Origin: Labyrinthula sp. Ha
Lineage: Eukaryota > Sar > Bigyra > Labyrinthulida > Labyrinthulaceae
DNA length: 64,000 bases
Direction of reading: 5' to 3'
Assembly (NCBI GenBank): GCA_015227615.1
Contig: JAALGZ010000021.1
Span: 434,001-498,000, forward strand
Shown here one piece after another: positions 26,446-36,317 of the stretch (its first letter is position 1; each line of letters opens with the position of its first letter). Position numbers and translations under genes: made by a program. The notes beneath the pieces are model-generated. The model had not been told where the DNA came from, ran no database searches, and worked only from the letters and a program-made list of their open reading frames with translations.

Positions 26446-27573
26446 AACACAGCCCCTTTCTCCCCAAGATACAGAATGACTGGACCTCCCTACCTCCCTA
26501 ACTCCATCCCTGCCCAAAACATCCAATATCCACATCCTGACCCTGAAACCTGCTGGAACCTTGAAGGTACACCTCCCTGATATCCCTGGAAGTCAAAAAG
26601 CATAAAAACTCACCCATTAAAGCCTTGGATCGACCCAGCTAAAAACCCCGATGTGACAGAAACCCTCAAAACCCTCAGCTTTCCACCTTCTGGATAAAAA
26701 ACAACTCAACCCGTGTCATATTCTGCTAGAATGGTCTAAATACATGTCCTTGTAACCCACAGGAACGTTAACAGCGCTATCTGCTGGCCGCCTCGGCCTC
26801 CTTGGCTCGCTAGATAAAGATTTCAATCTTTTTTCAATTTCGTTTGATTTTGGATTGAGATTTTGGGAAATCAAGTATGAATAATCTAGAGTAATGCAAC
26901 CTTGAGCGAATGAAATCAGGTATCCTGGAAAGCTGACCAATAAGAACCAGAGAAAAAGACAAGGTATTGATAGTAACAAGAAGCATAATAAGTAGTATAA
27001 TGAAACCACGATAGGTTAAGAGTGTAGTAAGTACCTGGCTCGTAGAAGGTTAGGCCATCAGCCCCATTTAATCCTTAAGAACTAGCTAACTAATGACATT
27101 TGTGATTTCAGGAATTCGAATTTGAGCCATATAGCCAAGAATCATACTTTATGAAAATTTGGAGGTAGCGGAGGGGAAAAGTAGGCCATTTGATCCAAAA
27201 TAAAAAAAAAACAAAAAAAGGAAGAAACGCAAAAAATTGAAAACGGTATTGAGAAACTACTTGAAAACGAAAGGGACCTAGAAAACTCCAAAAACAATAA
27301 AGCTATAAATATAAGTACATTTTTAAGTTGCTACAGAAAATCAAATATTTTTGCACCTTTCAACGGTTTCAAACGGTTGCTTCAATTGGTTGAAAAGGAC
27401 TTCAGTATTTTTTACTTCAGAAATAACAATTTTAAGCTATAGTATTTTAAACAGAACATAAAATATTGTAATGCTATCTTAGCAATTGTTCTTTTGTTTC
27501 TATTTTTTCATAAATATAAATTCAGGGATTAATTTATTTTTTAAGTAGAGTTCCAGTGTGTTATACTTTGACA

Positions 27574-27795
27574 AAATATAGAGGGGGTTGGAAACACAAT
27601 GAAGTGCACTAAAAGGTACCAAGCAAACATTAAAAGTTAAGAAATATTAAAATCTGAAGTATTCTTACCCTAGCTTAGCGAGGAGACGTTCATGCTCCTC
27701 GCGTCTTTAAAAATGGCCCCCATTACTCGGCCCTCCCTCCCCACTCTGCCCTCGATAAAGACGAGGATGGATATATATCTTTTTCCATAGGTTGA
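27574..27795 (+). repeat. Dispersed repeat, copy 2, with hairpin
   Basis: Ends match those of the copy at 14801-15056. The middle holds a perfect 8-base-pair GC-rich stem, GCGAGGAG at 27678-27685 and CTCCTCGC at 27695-27702, with a 9-base loop. The stem stands out in such AT-rich DNA and is followed by GTCTTTAAAAA. Confidence 0.5.
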
Positions 27796-27974
27796 ATACA
27801 GAAACTTGAAAATATATTTGAACTTTTATAAATATATTTGTGAACTGACATATTTAAAAATTTAATACAAATTATTTTGAAAACTGAAACTCAGAAGATT
27901 TAGGTTATGTTAAACTTAAAATTTAAAACTTAAGTGGGTTGATACTCTAATCTAGGTGCAGTTTTACCTAAAAC

Positions 27975-28148
27975 TTTTATCCGTTTTCTTTTTCGTTTTC
28001 TTTTCATATTCTGTTTCATCCTGTTTGATATTCTATTTTTCTTTTTCTTTTTCATCCATTTTCATATTCTTTTTTATCCTTTGATATTCTGTTTTTCATA
28101 TTCTTTTTCATCCTGTTTCAGATTCTATTTTCATGTTTCTTTTTAGTT
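27975..28148 (+). repeat. Pyrimidine-rich tandem repeat
   Basis: Degenerate units of about 20-25 bases built from TTTCATATTC, TTTTTCATCC and TGTTT-type blocks. They make a nearly purine-free top strand that could adopt unusual DNA structure. Non-coding. Confidence 0.6.
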
Positions 28149-28202
28149 GGTTTCTACACAAACCTAGGAAATAAAAAAAAGAGAAAACCTTATTCATAAC
28201 GA

Positions 28203-28227
28203 GTGGGAGGCACTCTATGCCTCTCAC
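28203..28227 (+). repeat. GC-rich hairpin
   Basis: GTGGGAGGCA and TGCCTCTCAC arms (one G-T pair) flank a 5-base loop and are followed by GGCTTTTTAAAC. The layout matches the hairpin at 27678-27702, also followed by a T-rich stretch with TTTAAA. Both may be relics of the same repeat or of transcript 3' ends. Confidence 0.5.
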
Positions 28228-28832
28228 GGCTTTTTAAACCTCTCTTGGAAGTTGCGATCTTTTGATGGTCCTTTCATGTGCATTGGTTGATTGTTGGATT
28301 GGACTTTATGAATTTAATATTGCATAAATGGCCATTTCAAAATTGGGCCAATGAATTAGCGAGTGTAAATTACACGCGTGTAATAAAAGTAATACCCATA
28401 TTTACTCACTAATTCTAGTGTCAAGTATAATTTATCTTTCTGAAACTTAATTCTGTTTGAACTTGTCTGTTTTCACTATATAAATGGGTGGAAAAGCTCA
28501 ATACCCATAACAGAATAATCCAACCAAACTCTTTCGTCGTATTTTCTCTTTCCTTACATTTGTTCCTTCACACTAAATCAGGATGCTAAAGCTGTCAAAC
28601 TTGTGCTTACCTATTCTCAATTGTATGAAACCTTCCTAAATCTATTAGTCAAGGAAGAAGAGTAACATAAAGTATCGAAAGAGTGGGTTGATTTCTCAAA
28701 GTCAATTTAATACTTTCCCAGTATTGGTAATGTACCACTGTGTTTTTAGTAATATTTGAATATTATATTAGTCTAGTTTGTGCAAACAAAGTAAGAAGAT
28801 AACAAAAGATCCCAAAAAAATAACAGTAAATT

Positions 28833-29157
28833 ATGTGTTTGTTTTACAAATTTCCACCCACAGAGAAAATAAGAGAATTTGTTCTCAATGAATATTTTTC
28901 CTATATGGAAGAACATGAACTCCCTTATTCGACTGTTGGTGTACGTATGATTGAGGTTGCTGACAAGTCTAAACTCAAACATCTAAACAGGAACTGTCCA
29001 ATATTTCCAGAAACTTGTTTTTCTCTTTACTGGATATTTATATGCTATGTCCAAGACAAAAGTATTTCATATATTCTGGAGATGAAACTTGGTAATCTCT
29101 TGAAGCTTCCCTTCATTATCCTTTATGATGTATTGTCACTTCTTTTTTCGATAATGG
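28833..29157 (+). pseudogene. Family X copy 2, 5' part
   Basis: The ATG at 28833 opens a frame matching residues 1-107 of the intact family X protein at 59976-60692 (FPPTEKIREF, ELPYSTVGVRM, EVADKSKLKHLN, then the two hydrophobic stretches). The copia element enters at 29158, after the second hydrophobic stretch. I see no other break in this part, so the gene was probably intact until the insertion. A transcript from here would read into the element's repeat and stop after a few codons. Confidence 0.85.
29153..29157 (+). repeat. Target-site duplication, left (AATGG)
   Basis: AATGG precedes the first repeat and recurs at 35924-35928 after the last one. Five bases is the usual copia duplication, so the whole 29158-35923 block behaves as one insertion. 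Confidence 0.85.
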
Positions 29158-29456
29158 AGTTAGACAAGTAATTGTCCGTATCGTCTATATGTGTATGAGG
29201 ATACGTATATTAAGTGAAACAAATTCAAAGAGCTTAAAAAGAGCTTTAAATGATATAAGTAACGTTTTCTAACTCCCAGTAGTTGTTGAGATATTAAGGT
29301 TTTACGATTTGTTGTTTCCGGTGCTTATGTATTAGTAAAAATGTATTATGTAAAGTTGCACCAATTGTGCAGTAATGTAATATTGTATTATAACTATGTA
29401 AAGTGTAAACAGTCAGTATGGAGAGAGTCGTACACTCGACTGCTTAGTGTCTGACT
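29158..29456 (-). repeat. LTR A of copia 1
   Basis: Outermost repeat, 299 bases. It is of the same subtype as LTR D (35057) and the LTR at 60842, judged by a stretch of about 50 bases near its start that differs from LTRs B, C and E. Confidence 0.9.
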
Positions 29457-29724
29457 TAGGTCATTCTTGGACATATTATATTTTTTCTTCTTTTGCGTAG
29501 ATTATCTTGTTTTAAATACAATGTCCCAGCAATACTTCACCCTTACATTTGAGACTAATATAAGTGTATTTATAGGGTGAAATAACTATTAATACGGTAT
29601 ATAATTTATTTCATTCTCTTTGTAAATAGATAAAAAAAAAGAATACAACAAAAAAATACCCTTAATAAAGACAATTCAAAAAAATGAGTCAATCTGAAAC
29701 TCTACTTACTTGTGAAGATTCAGC
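29457..29724. repeat. Spacer 1 between LTRs
   Basis: A 268-base non-coding spacer, repeated essentially unchanged at 30025-30292 and 35356-35623. It does not resemble the ends of the coding region. LTR-spacer-LTR has the size and form of a small non-autonomous (TRIM-like) relative. Confidence 0.85.
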
Positions 29725-30024
29725 AGTTAGACAAGTAATTGTCCGTATCGTCTATATATGTATGAGGATACGTATATTGAATTAAATAAACTGAAAGAGC
29801 TTGAAAAGAGCCTTAAAATGATATAAGTAACGTTTTCTAACTCCCAGTAGTTGTTGAGATATTAAGGTTTTACGATTTGTTGTTTCCGGTGCTTATGTAT
29901 TAGTAAAAATGTATTATGTAAAGTTGCACCAATTGTGCAGTAATGTAATATTGTATTATAACTATGTAAAGTGTAAACAGTCAGTATGGAGAGAGTCGTA
30001 CACTCGACTGCTTAGTGTCTGACT
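29725..30024 (-). repeat. LTR B of copia 1
   Basis: A 300-base repeat of the second subtype, shared with C (30293) and E (35624). Confidence 0.9.
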
Positions 30025-30292
30025 TAGGTCATTCTTGGACATATTATATTTTTTCTTCTTTTGCGTAGATTATCTTGTTTTAAATACAATGTCCCAGCAA
30101 TACTTCACCCTTACATTTGAGACTAATATAAGTGTATTTATAGGGTGAAATAACTATTAATACGGTATATAATTTATTTCATTCTCTTTGTAAATAGATA
30201 AAAAAAAAGAATACAACAAAAAAATACCCTTAATAAAGACAATTCAAAAAAATGAGTCAATCTGAAACTCTACTTACTTGTGAAGATTCAGC
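30025..30292. repeat. Spacer 2 between LTRs
   Basis: Second copy of the 268-base spacer, apparently identical to the first. Confidence 0.85.
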
Positions 30293-30592
30293 AGTTAGAC
30301 AAGTAATTGTCCGTATCGTCTATATATGTATGAGGATACGTATATTGAATTAAATAAACTGAAAGAGCTTGAAAAGAGCTTTAAAATGATATAAGTAACG
30401 TTTTCTAACTCCCAGTAGTTGTTGAGATATTAAGGTTTTACGATCTGTTGTTTCCGGTGCTTATGTATTAGTAAAAATGTATTATGTAAAGTTGCACCAA
30501 TTGTGCAGTAATGTAATATTGTATTATAACTATGTAAAGTGTAAACAGTCAGTATGGAGAGAGTCGTACACTCGACTGCTTAGTGTCTGACT
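30293..30592 (-). repeat. LTR C of copia 1 (3' side of coding region)
   Basis: A 300-base repeat. The coding frame ends only about 13 bases before it. A short purine-rich run between them is the likely plus-strand primer. Confidence 0.9.
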
Positions 30593-30605
30593 CCATGCGG
30601 TCTTT

Positions 30606-33600
30606 TTAGATCTTCAAATGCTGCCACTTCATCCTTGAATGAGTCATGTTCCAAAGTTTTTCAAACTCAGCTCTTGGATTCTGTTTCGTTTGAAGATCAG
30701 CAATGTTGAATTCGCGTTTGATGAAAATCACCTTTAGTTTTCCTGAACGAATGAGTCCTTTTAAGAAATGAATTGCAACACTCATGTGTTTTTGCTCTGG
30801 AGAAACTGTCTTTTCTAAGGTTTTAGTTGAACTAAGTGAATCTGTAAAAATCACTGAAGGTAGCTTGACTTTGCAATCTAAATCCATGCACAATCCGTAG
30901 ATTCCTTGCAAATGTTTTGCTGTCTTGTAAATTTCAATCAGCTCAGCTCCGGCAGCAGAGGTAGCAACTGTCCTTTGTCTTGAACTTCTGCCAGTAATGA
31001 GCGATTGACCAAAGTAAATGAAGTTACCACTAACACTTTTTCTGTTAAGTGAGTTAGAGGCCCATTCAGCATCACAAAAGGCAAGAAGTGTAATTTCACC
31101 ATTTGATTGATCTGAGTAAAAAATTCGTTTTTGATGTTTCGTTCTACTAATGTAACCTAATGTGTTGAGAATTGACTTTACTGCAAAACTTGTCACGTGT
31201 TCAGAAAGTTGACTAAGCGCATGTAACGCGTAGAGTAAATCAAATCTTGTAAGTCGTAAGTAAATTAAAGATCCAAGCAATTCTCTGTACGGAAATTTAA
31301 TGCTTTTAGCATTGGAATTGTTTTTAACAGCCTCAGCGAAAGTAGAAGGTAATGGTGTAAATTTGTCTTTAGTCTTGAAATCCTTGAATTTTTCTAAAAT
31401 TTTCTCAATGTGTTTGGTTTGGTCAATTTGGTAGTCTCCATTGGGTTTTCTTTCAATGTTAACTCCTAAGAAGTCTGTTTTCTGATCTAGTGTTCCTAGT
31501 GTAATTTTGTAAGTTTTCCCAAACTGTTTTGAGAAGTTTGTAATTTCTTGTTTTGTACCGAGCATCAGTACATCATCAACGTAAAGTAAAGTAATTAAAT
31601 CTTTCTTGTAGAAGACACACTCGTCAAAGATCGCTTGTTTGAGTCCAAGTTTTTGAATTGTAGCAGAAACATTGTCAAACCAAAGCTTGGGACTTTCCTT
31701 CAGACCGTAAAGTGCTTTCTCAATCTTCATTACTTTAGTCTTGTCATGTTTCAGTTCATGTCCATCAGGGATTTCACAGTAGAGTGTAGTGCCAGCAGGT
31801 AGATCCGCGTACAAGAATGCGGTACTAACATCTAAAGTGTTAAAATGGAACTGTCTTCGAGCTGCAACTGCTAGTGCAACTGCAAGACTGTTGTAGTCTA
31901 AGGTAGGAGAACTGCGGTAAGGTGTAATTTTGAATTTCTGAGATCTTCCATTGTAAACACATCTTGCTTTGAAACTACCATTGCGTTTTTGTTTCACAAG
32001 CATCGTGCATTTTCCAACGTAAGCATTTTCAGGAAGTTCAGAGCGATTAATCACTTTGAGAACCTTTCGTTCTTCCAAAGCTTTGAGTTCTTTTTCGACC
32101 GCTTTCTTGTAAGATGCTTCGTCTGGGTGACCTCTTGTGTCACGGTAAATGGAAGGTTTCTGATCAATTCTAGACTGAATGATCTTCTTCCGTAGCTTTT
32201 CTTTCTGACCTTTTGTTTTAGGCTTGATGATGTGTGTTGTTTCTTCAGTTGTGTTCAACGTGAAAGCTGACATCCGATTTAGGTCGAATTTCGTTGCATT
32301 TCTCCCAGATCGCGTTGTGACTGGTAGACGAGCATTGCTGTTTTCGCTCGTTTGAGGTGTTTCAGGGTTTGTTACTTCGGCAGATGGGGTTGGATCATGT
32401 GCATCTTGATCCTGATCGAGTTGAACATCTGCTGAAGGGGGATTTTCATCGAAATTATCATCATGCTCAAAATCATGATTTTCTTGTTGATTTGCCTTCT
32501 GGCCATAACGTACATAGTGTATACCAAAATCTGGACTGAAATCATCGTCATCATCAGATTCAAAATCGTCCTCAGAAATTGGGTCATTTTCAGTTTTGTC
32601 AACAATTTTGATGTCACCAAATGAGAAAGTTGGTGGATTTTGATCGATTTGATCATGTGTTCTTGATTCTTGGAACCAAACATCGGTTAGTTGAGGGTAA
32701 ATGATTTTTCCAGTACTAAGTTTGTAGATGATTGCTGTGTTGAAACTTGAATGTTCCTGTAGTCCAAGAAAGAGACCAGTGTCTGTTCTTTCTTGAAATT
32801 TGTTTGTCTTCGTTCCAGAAGATTTTAACGTAAAACAACAGCAACCAAAGGTTCTAAGTGAAGAAAGGTTTGGTTCTTGCCCAGTTTCTAGTTTGTAAGG
32901 TGACTCACCAAGTGTTTTGTGATGCACTCTGTTCTTGATGTAACTTGCAAATTTGACCGCGTAGATCCAAAAGGAGTCATCAAGTTTAGACTGTAGTAGG
33001 GCGGCTGAAGCCATGACCTTTAAGATGCCAATCGTTCGTTCAGCAACTCCATTGAAAGTGTCATGTCGATCTCTAGGGACAAAACGTAAATGAATGCCTT
33101 TTGCGGAAATTGAGTTGACAAAGTGTTCTGCCGTAAAACCAGATTGGCGGTCTGTAACAATCGTTTTTGGTAAAGTTTTGAGTGTAGAAAGAAGGTAGTA
33201 AAGAGCTGCAAGTAAATCTTTCGATTGAAGTGTTCTTAAAGGAGCAACTCTAATTAATTTTGTTTTCAGGTCAACTAAAATCAATGCAGCCACAACACCA
33301 TTGACTGGTTTCATCGAGTGTTTTGGCGGAATGAGTAAGTCCATTGAAAAAGCTTGACCTTTGGAATCAGGAGAGAGTTTCATCTTGTGAATTAAATTCT
33401 TCACTGGGTTGTGTTTAGCTTTTGTCTGAAGACAGACTTGGCAGCTGTTTAGTTTTTGAGAACCCTTAATGAAACCAGCATGTTTAAGTTTGTCCTCTGA
33501 GAGATGCATCAATCTACGATGCATTAGATTTGGATCAGAGGTTTGTAAAACTGATTTCCCTAGTGGAATGATTTCAATGAAGCTTTTCTTTCCAAGTAAA

Positions 33601-35048
33601 ATTATTTTTAATTTGTTTCCTGTTTCTAGTTGTACATTTCTAGAGCGATGGTTGACTTTAACATTCTGTTGCTCTAGATCGTAGGTACACAAAATGTTGA
33701 AATTTGCACTTGGCATGTAAATTGCCTGTACTGTAAAAAACTTAGAAGGAAATTCTTTGAATGCAAATCTGGCTGTTCCAGTGCTTTGGTAGCTACCAGA
33801 ATTTTCTGTAAGTGTAAGTTTACCAGGCTTCTGATCCATGTGTGTAAAAAAATCAGCGCTTCTAAAAACGAAAACATCGCTGCATGAATCCAGCCCAGCT
33901 AAAGAGTTTGAACCTGTGGTACAAAGAGAAGTAGCGAAACTGAAAGGATTAAAATTTTCTTTTGTAGATGTTACTGCTACTGTTTTCTTTGTTGGTTTTT
34001 TCTTCATCTTGGGAAGTTGTAATGTACGTTCTGGGTTGGTTGAACACACCTTTGCAAAATGATTAGGTTTGCCACAGTAAGAACAGGTAGCACCTTTAGC
34101 AGCACATTGTTTGCCTTTGTGTGGAAAATCTTCACCGCAATTGAAACACAATGTACCTTTTGAATTAGAAGAAACAATTTTCTTTGTAAATGCAACAACT
34201 GATGTACTTGGAGCATCAAAAGGGATCAAACCTGAATTGTCATGCTGAAGTACGGCTTGTGTCACTTCACTCATGTAATCCTTTAATGGTAGATCTTTTG
34301 AATCCAAATTGTTGACAACTGTAAAAATTTTCTGATTGTTGTTTCTTCTGAAGAGAATCTTAGTTTGAAAAAGTGTAAGTAAATCAGAGTCATTTTGCAT
34401 CATCTTGATCTGATTAGCCTGTTGTACCAAAGAATCAAAGCGTTTAACGAAGTCTGTAATGGGTTCTGATTCCTCCCAACAGCTGTAAATCAAGTTTCCA
34501 AAGTTAATTCTTTTTCTGGTTTGTGTAGGTAAGAATGTAACAGCCCCGATGCGTCGCAGGATTTTGCAAAAACGATGTGGGGTTCGGATTGTTCGTAAGA
34601 AAACAACGTCTTTTTTCCAAAGAGAAATGATGTCATCTGAAAGTTCATCGTCAATTTCTTCCTCTAGAATGTAGTTAGATTTTTGAGTAAGCGGATTGTA
34701 AGATTCTAACAGCTCATCAATGATGCTGCGGTCGTGAGATTTAAAGAATTTTCGTAGAGATGTTCCATTAATTTGTAATTTTAAGGCAAGCAGGTACATC
34801 TCAACACCTTGTTTCAGAAGTTCGAATTGATTTTGATCAGTTTTTGATCGTAAAAGGTTTTCCAATCTTTTTCGTCCTTTTTTGTAGAATTCTTCGTTAA
34901 TTGCTTCATTTGTAATTTCTAGCTTCGTAAGTGTTGTAGTTGAAGCAGGAAAGTTTTGTAAATGAGTTTCCCCTTGGGTCAAGTTGGAGTTTTCACTCCG
35001 TGCTGTTCGTTCTTCCACGGGATCACTCTGATTTTCGTTTACTTCCAT
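30606..35048 (-). CDS. Copia gag-pol polyprotein
   Basis: One frame of about 1,480 residues from the first ATG (35046-35048), eight bases inside the adjacent LTR. Parts in order: gag; CCHC zinc knuckle (CSYCGKPNHFAKVC, about residue 330); aspartic protease region; GAG-pre-integrase zinc-binding region (HRRLMHLSEDKLKHAG); integrase core (IVTDRQSGF and NGVAERTIG); reverse transcriptase (LNTLDVSTAF and LLYVDDVLM); and RNase H (FCDAEWASN and TDSLSSTK). The order integrase before reverse transcriptase defines copia. An acidic Asp/Glu-rich linker lies between integrase and RT. The frame looks whole. Confidence 0.95.
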   Translation of the reverse strand: MEVNENQSDPVEERTARSENSNLTQGETHLQNFPASTTTLTKLEITNEAINEEFYKKGRKRLENLLRSKTDQNQFELLKQGVEMYLLALKLQINGTSLRKFFKSHDRSIIDELLESYNPLTQKSNYILEEEIDDELSDDIISLWKKDVVFLRTIRTPHRFCKILRRIGAVTFLPTQTRKRINFGNLIYSCWEESEPITDFVKRFDSLVQQANQIKMMQNDSDLLTLFQTKILFRRNNNQKIFTVVNNLDSKDLPLKDYMSEVTQAVLQHDNSGLIPFDAPSTSVVAFTKKIVSSNSKGTLCFNCGEDFPHKGKQCAAKGATCSYCGKPNHFAKVCSTNPERTLQLPKMKKKPTKKTVAVTSTKENFNPFSFATSLCTTGSNSLAGLDSCSDVFVFRSADFFTHMDQKPGKLTLTENSGSYQSTGTARFAFKEFPSKFFTVQAIYMPSANFNILCTYDLEQQNVKVNHRSRNVQLETGNKLKIILLGKKSFIEIIPLGKSVLQTSDPNLMHRRLMHLSEDKLKHAGFIKGSQKLNSCQVCLQTKAKHNPVKNLIHKMKLSPDSKGQAFSMDLLIPPKHSMKPVNGVVAALILVDLKTKLIRVAPLRTLQSKDLLAALYYLLSTLKTLPKTIVTDRQSGFTAEHFVNSISAKGIHLRFVPRDRHDTFNGVAERTIGILKVMASAALLQSKLDDSFWIYAVKFASYIKNRVHHKTLGESPYKLETGQEPNLSSLRTFGCCCFTLKSSGTKTNKFQERTDTGLFLGLQEHSSFNTAIIYKLSTGKIIYPQLTDVWFQESRTHDQIDQNPPTFSFGDIKIVDKTENDPISEDDFESDDDDDFSPDFGIHYVRYGQKANQQENHDFEHDDNFDENPPSADVQLDQDQDAHDPTPSAEVTNPETPQTSENSNARLPVTTRSGRNATKFDLNRMSAFTLNTTEETTHIIKPKTKGQKEKLRKKIIQSRIDQKPSIYRDTRGHPDEASYKKAVEKELKALEERKVLKVINRSELPENAYVGKCTMLVKQKRNGSFKARCVYNGRSQKFKITPYRSSPTLDYNSLAVALAVAARRQFHFNTLDVSTAFLYADLPAGTTLYCEIPDGHELKHDKTKVMKIEKALYGLKESPKLWFDNVSATIQKLGLKQAIFDECVFYKKDLITLLYVDDVLMLGTKQEITNFSKQFGKTYKITLGTLDQKTDFLGVNIERKPNGDYQIDQTKHIEKILEKFKDFKTKDKFTPLPSTFAEAVKNNSNAKSIKFPYRELLGSLIYLRLTRFDLLYALHALSQLSEHVTSFAVKSILNTLGYISRTKHQKRIFYSDQSNGEITLLAFCDAEWASNSLNRKSVSGNFIYFGQSLITGRSSRQRTVATSAAGAELIEIYKTAKHLQGIYGLCMDLDCKVKLPSVIFTDSLSSTKTLEKTVSPEQKHMSVAIHFLKGLIRSGKLKVIFIKREFNIADLQTKQNPRAEFEKLWNMTHSRMKWQHLKI

Positions 35049-35056
35049 CGCAACCA

Positions 35057-35355
35057 AGTTAGACAAGTAATTGTCCGTATCGTCTATATGTGTATGAGGA
35101 TACGTATATTAAGTGAAACAAATTCAAAGAGCTTAAAAAGAGCTTTAAATGATATAAGTAACGTTTTCTAACTCCCAGTAGTTGTTGAGATATTAAGGTT
35201 TTACGATTTGTTGTTTCCGGTGCTTATGTATTAGTAAAAATGTATTATGTAAAGTTGCACCAATTGTGCAGTAATGTAATATTGTATTATAACTATGTAA
35301 AGTGTAAACAGTCAGTATGGAGAGAGTCGTACACTCGACTGCTTAGTGTCTGACT
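35057..35355 (-). repeat. LTR D of copia 1 (5' side of coding region)
   Basis: A 299-base repeat immediately upstream of the gag start on the coding strand, of the same subtype as LTR A and the LTR of copia 2. Confidence 0.9.
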
Positions 35356-35623
35356 TAGGTCATTCTTGGACATATTATATTTTTTCTTCTTTTGCGTAGA
35401 TTATCTTGTTTTAAATACAATGTCCCAGCAATACTTCACCCTTACATTTGAGACTAATATAAGTGTATTTATAGGGTGAAATAACTATTAATACGGTATA
35501 TAATTTATTTCATTCTCTTTGTAAATAGATAAAAAAAAAGAATACAACAAAAAAATACCCTTAATAAAGACAATTCAAAAAAATGAGTCAATCTGAAACT
35601 CTACTTACTTGTGAAGATTCAGC
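35356..35623. repeat. Spacer 3 between LTRs
   Basis: Third copy of the 268-base spacer. Confidence 0.85.
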
Positions 35624-35923
35624 AGTTAGACAAGTAATTGTCCGTATCGTCTATATATGTATGAGGATACGTATATTGAATTAAATAAACTGAAAGAGCT
35701 TGAAAAGAGCCTTAAAATGATATAAGTAACGTTTTCTAACTCCCAGTAGTTGTTGAGATATTAAGGTTTTACGATTTGTTGTTTCCGGTGCTTATGTATT
35801 AGTAAAAATGTATTATGTAAAGTTGCACCAATTGTGCAGTAATGTAATATTGTATTATAACTATGTAAAGTGTAAACAGTCAGTATGGAGAGAGTCGTAC
35901 ACTCGACTGCTTAGTGTCTGACT
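35624..35923 (-). repeat. LTR E of copia 1
   Basis: Outermost repeat on the right, 300 bases, followed at once by the second AATGG. Confidence 0.9.
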
Positions 35924-36317
35924 AATGGAATGTACTCTTTTTTCACACCTTAGAGAAAACTTATATGGACAAAAATTAGAAACAAAAGAATTTATGACTC
36001 AAAGTATAGTTGTAGATGATAATGGCTTTTTCTTTCACCGGAGAAATAATATCAGTAAAGAATATGAAAACTGTTTCTATACTGCTTTTGGTTGGAAACA
36101 AAAAGAACAATATGCTCTTGAAACGGCTCAGTCATATTATTTTAAAAAAGATGACATTGAAGCAAATGATATTTCCTCTCAATTTCGCCTTCCTGGAAAA
36201 TATTATTTTGGGTTTAAGGAAGGTATTAGGTTTATATTGACACCTGAAGTGTCACAGTTTCTCACAATCAAGCCTATGAATCTTAATAGCATTTTAGAGG
36301 CGTATGGTTTGCTTTAA
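35924..36317 (+). pseudogene. Family X copy 2, 3' part
   Basis: Continues family X after the copia insertion and matches the C-terminal half of the intact protein at 59976-60692 (SIVVDDNGFF, HRRNNISK, FYTAFGWKQKEQY, DDIEANDISSQF, RFILTPEVSQF) to its own TAA. The first five bases are the AATGG duplication. No other break is visible, so copy 2 seems inactivated only by the retrotransposon. Confidence 0.85.

Larger units (their letters stand above)
23047..26830 (+). mobile_element. LINE (non-LTR retrotransposon) B, damaged
   Basis: Better preserved sister of the LINE at 10290-14124, in the order endonuclease, linker, reverse transcriptase, nested zinc finger, thumb/C-terminal domain and a C-rich 3' region. 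The coding part is broken by about four changes: a -1 frame change between 23910 and 23976, a TAG at 24294-24296, a frame change near 25545, and a TAA near 25756. The 3' untranslated region is C-rich on this strand from about 26446 to 26700. The 3' edge near 26830 is a guess, since there is no repeat tail or poly-A here, unlike LINE A. Confidence 0.92.
26831..28675. other. Intergenic with repeats, no gene
   Basis: No coding region I can support. It holds the second copy of the dispersed repeat with a strong hairpin (27574-27795), a pyrimidine-rich tandem tract (27975-28148) and another hairpin (28203-28227). Confidence 0.55.
28676..29157 (+). repeat. Inverted duplication, left arm, part 1
   Basis: The 5' flank and first part of family X copy 2. 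It matches the opposite strand of about 60360-60841. With 35924-37745 it makes an arm of about 2.3 kb, nearly the same length as the right arm 58535-60841. The homology may run further left, but in the right arm it is cut by a copia insertion at 60842. Confidence 0.8.
29158..35923 (-). mobile_element. Ty1/copia LTR retrotransposon 1, composite, looks whole
   Basis: Fossil or recent copy with its coding frame on the minus strand. It has five near-identical long terminal repeats of 299-300 bases, in the order LTR, 268-base spacer, LTR, spacer, LTR, coding region, LTR, spacer, LTR. All repeats run AGTTAGAC...GTCTGACT as written here. One long frame encodes gag and pol, and I see no break. The near identity of repeats and spacers, and of this copy with the one at 60842-64000, points to a young insertion. 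It sits inside family X copy 2. Confidence 0.93.

Noticed and set aside
26772-26795. CAGCGCTATCTGCTGG-like word near the LINE B end, similar to a CTCF site
   Set aside because: No sign the organism has CTCF, and a single match is weak.
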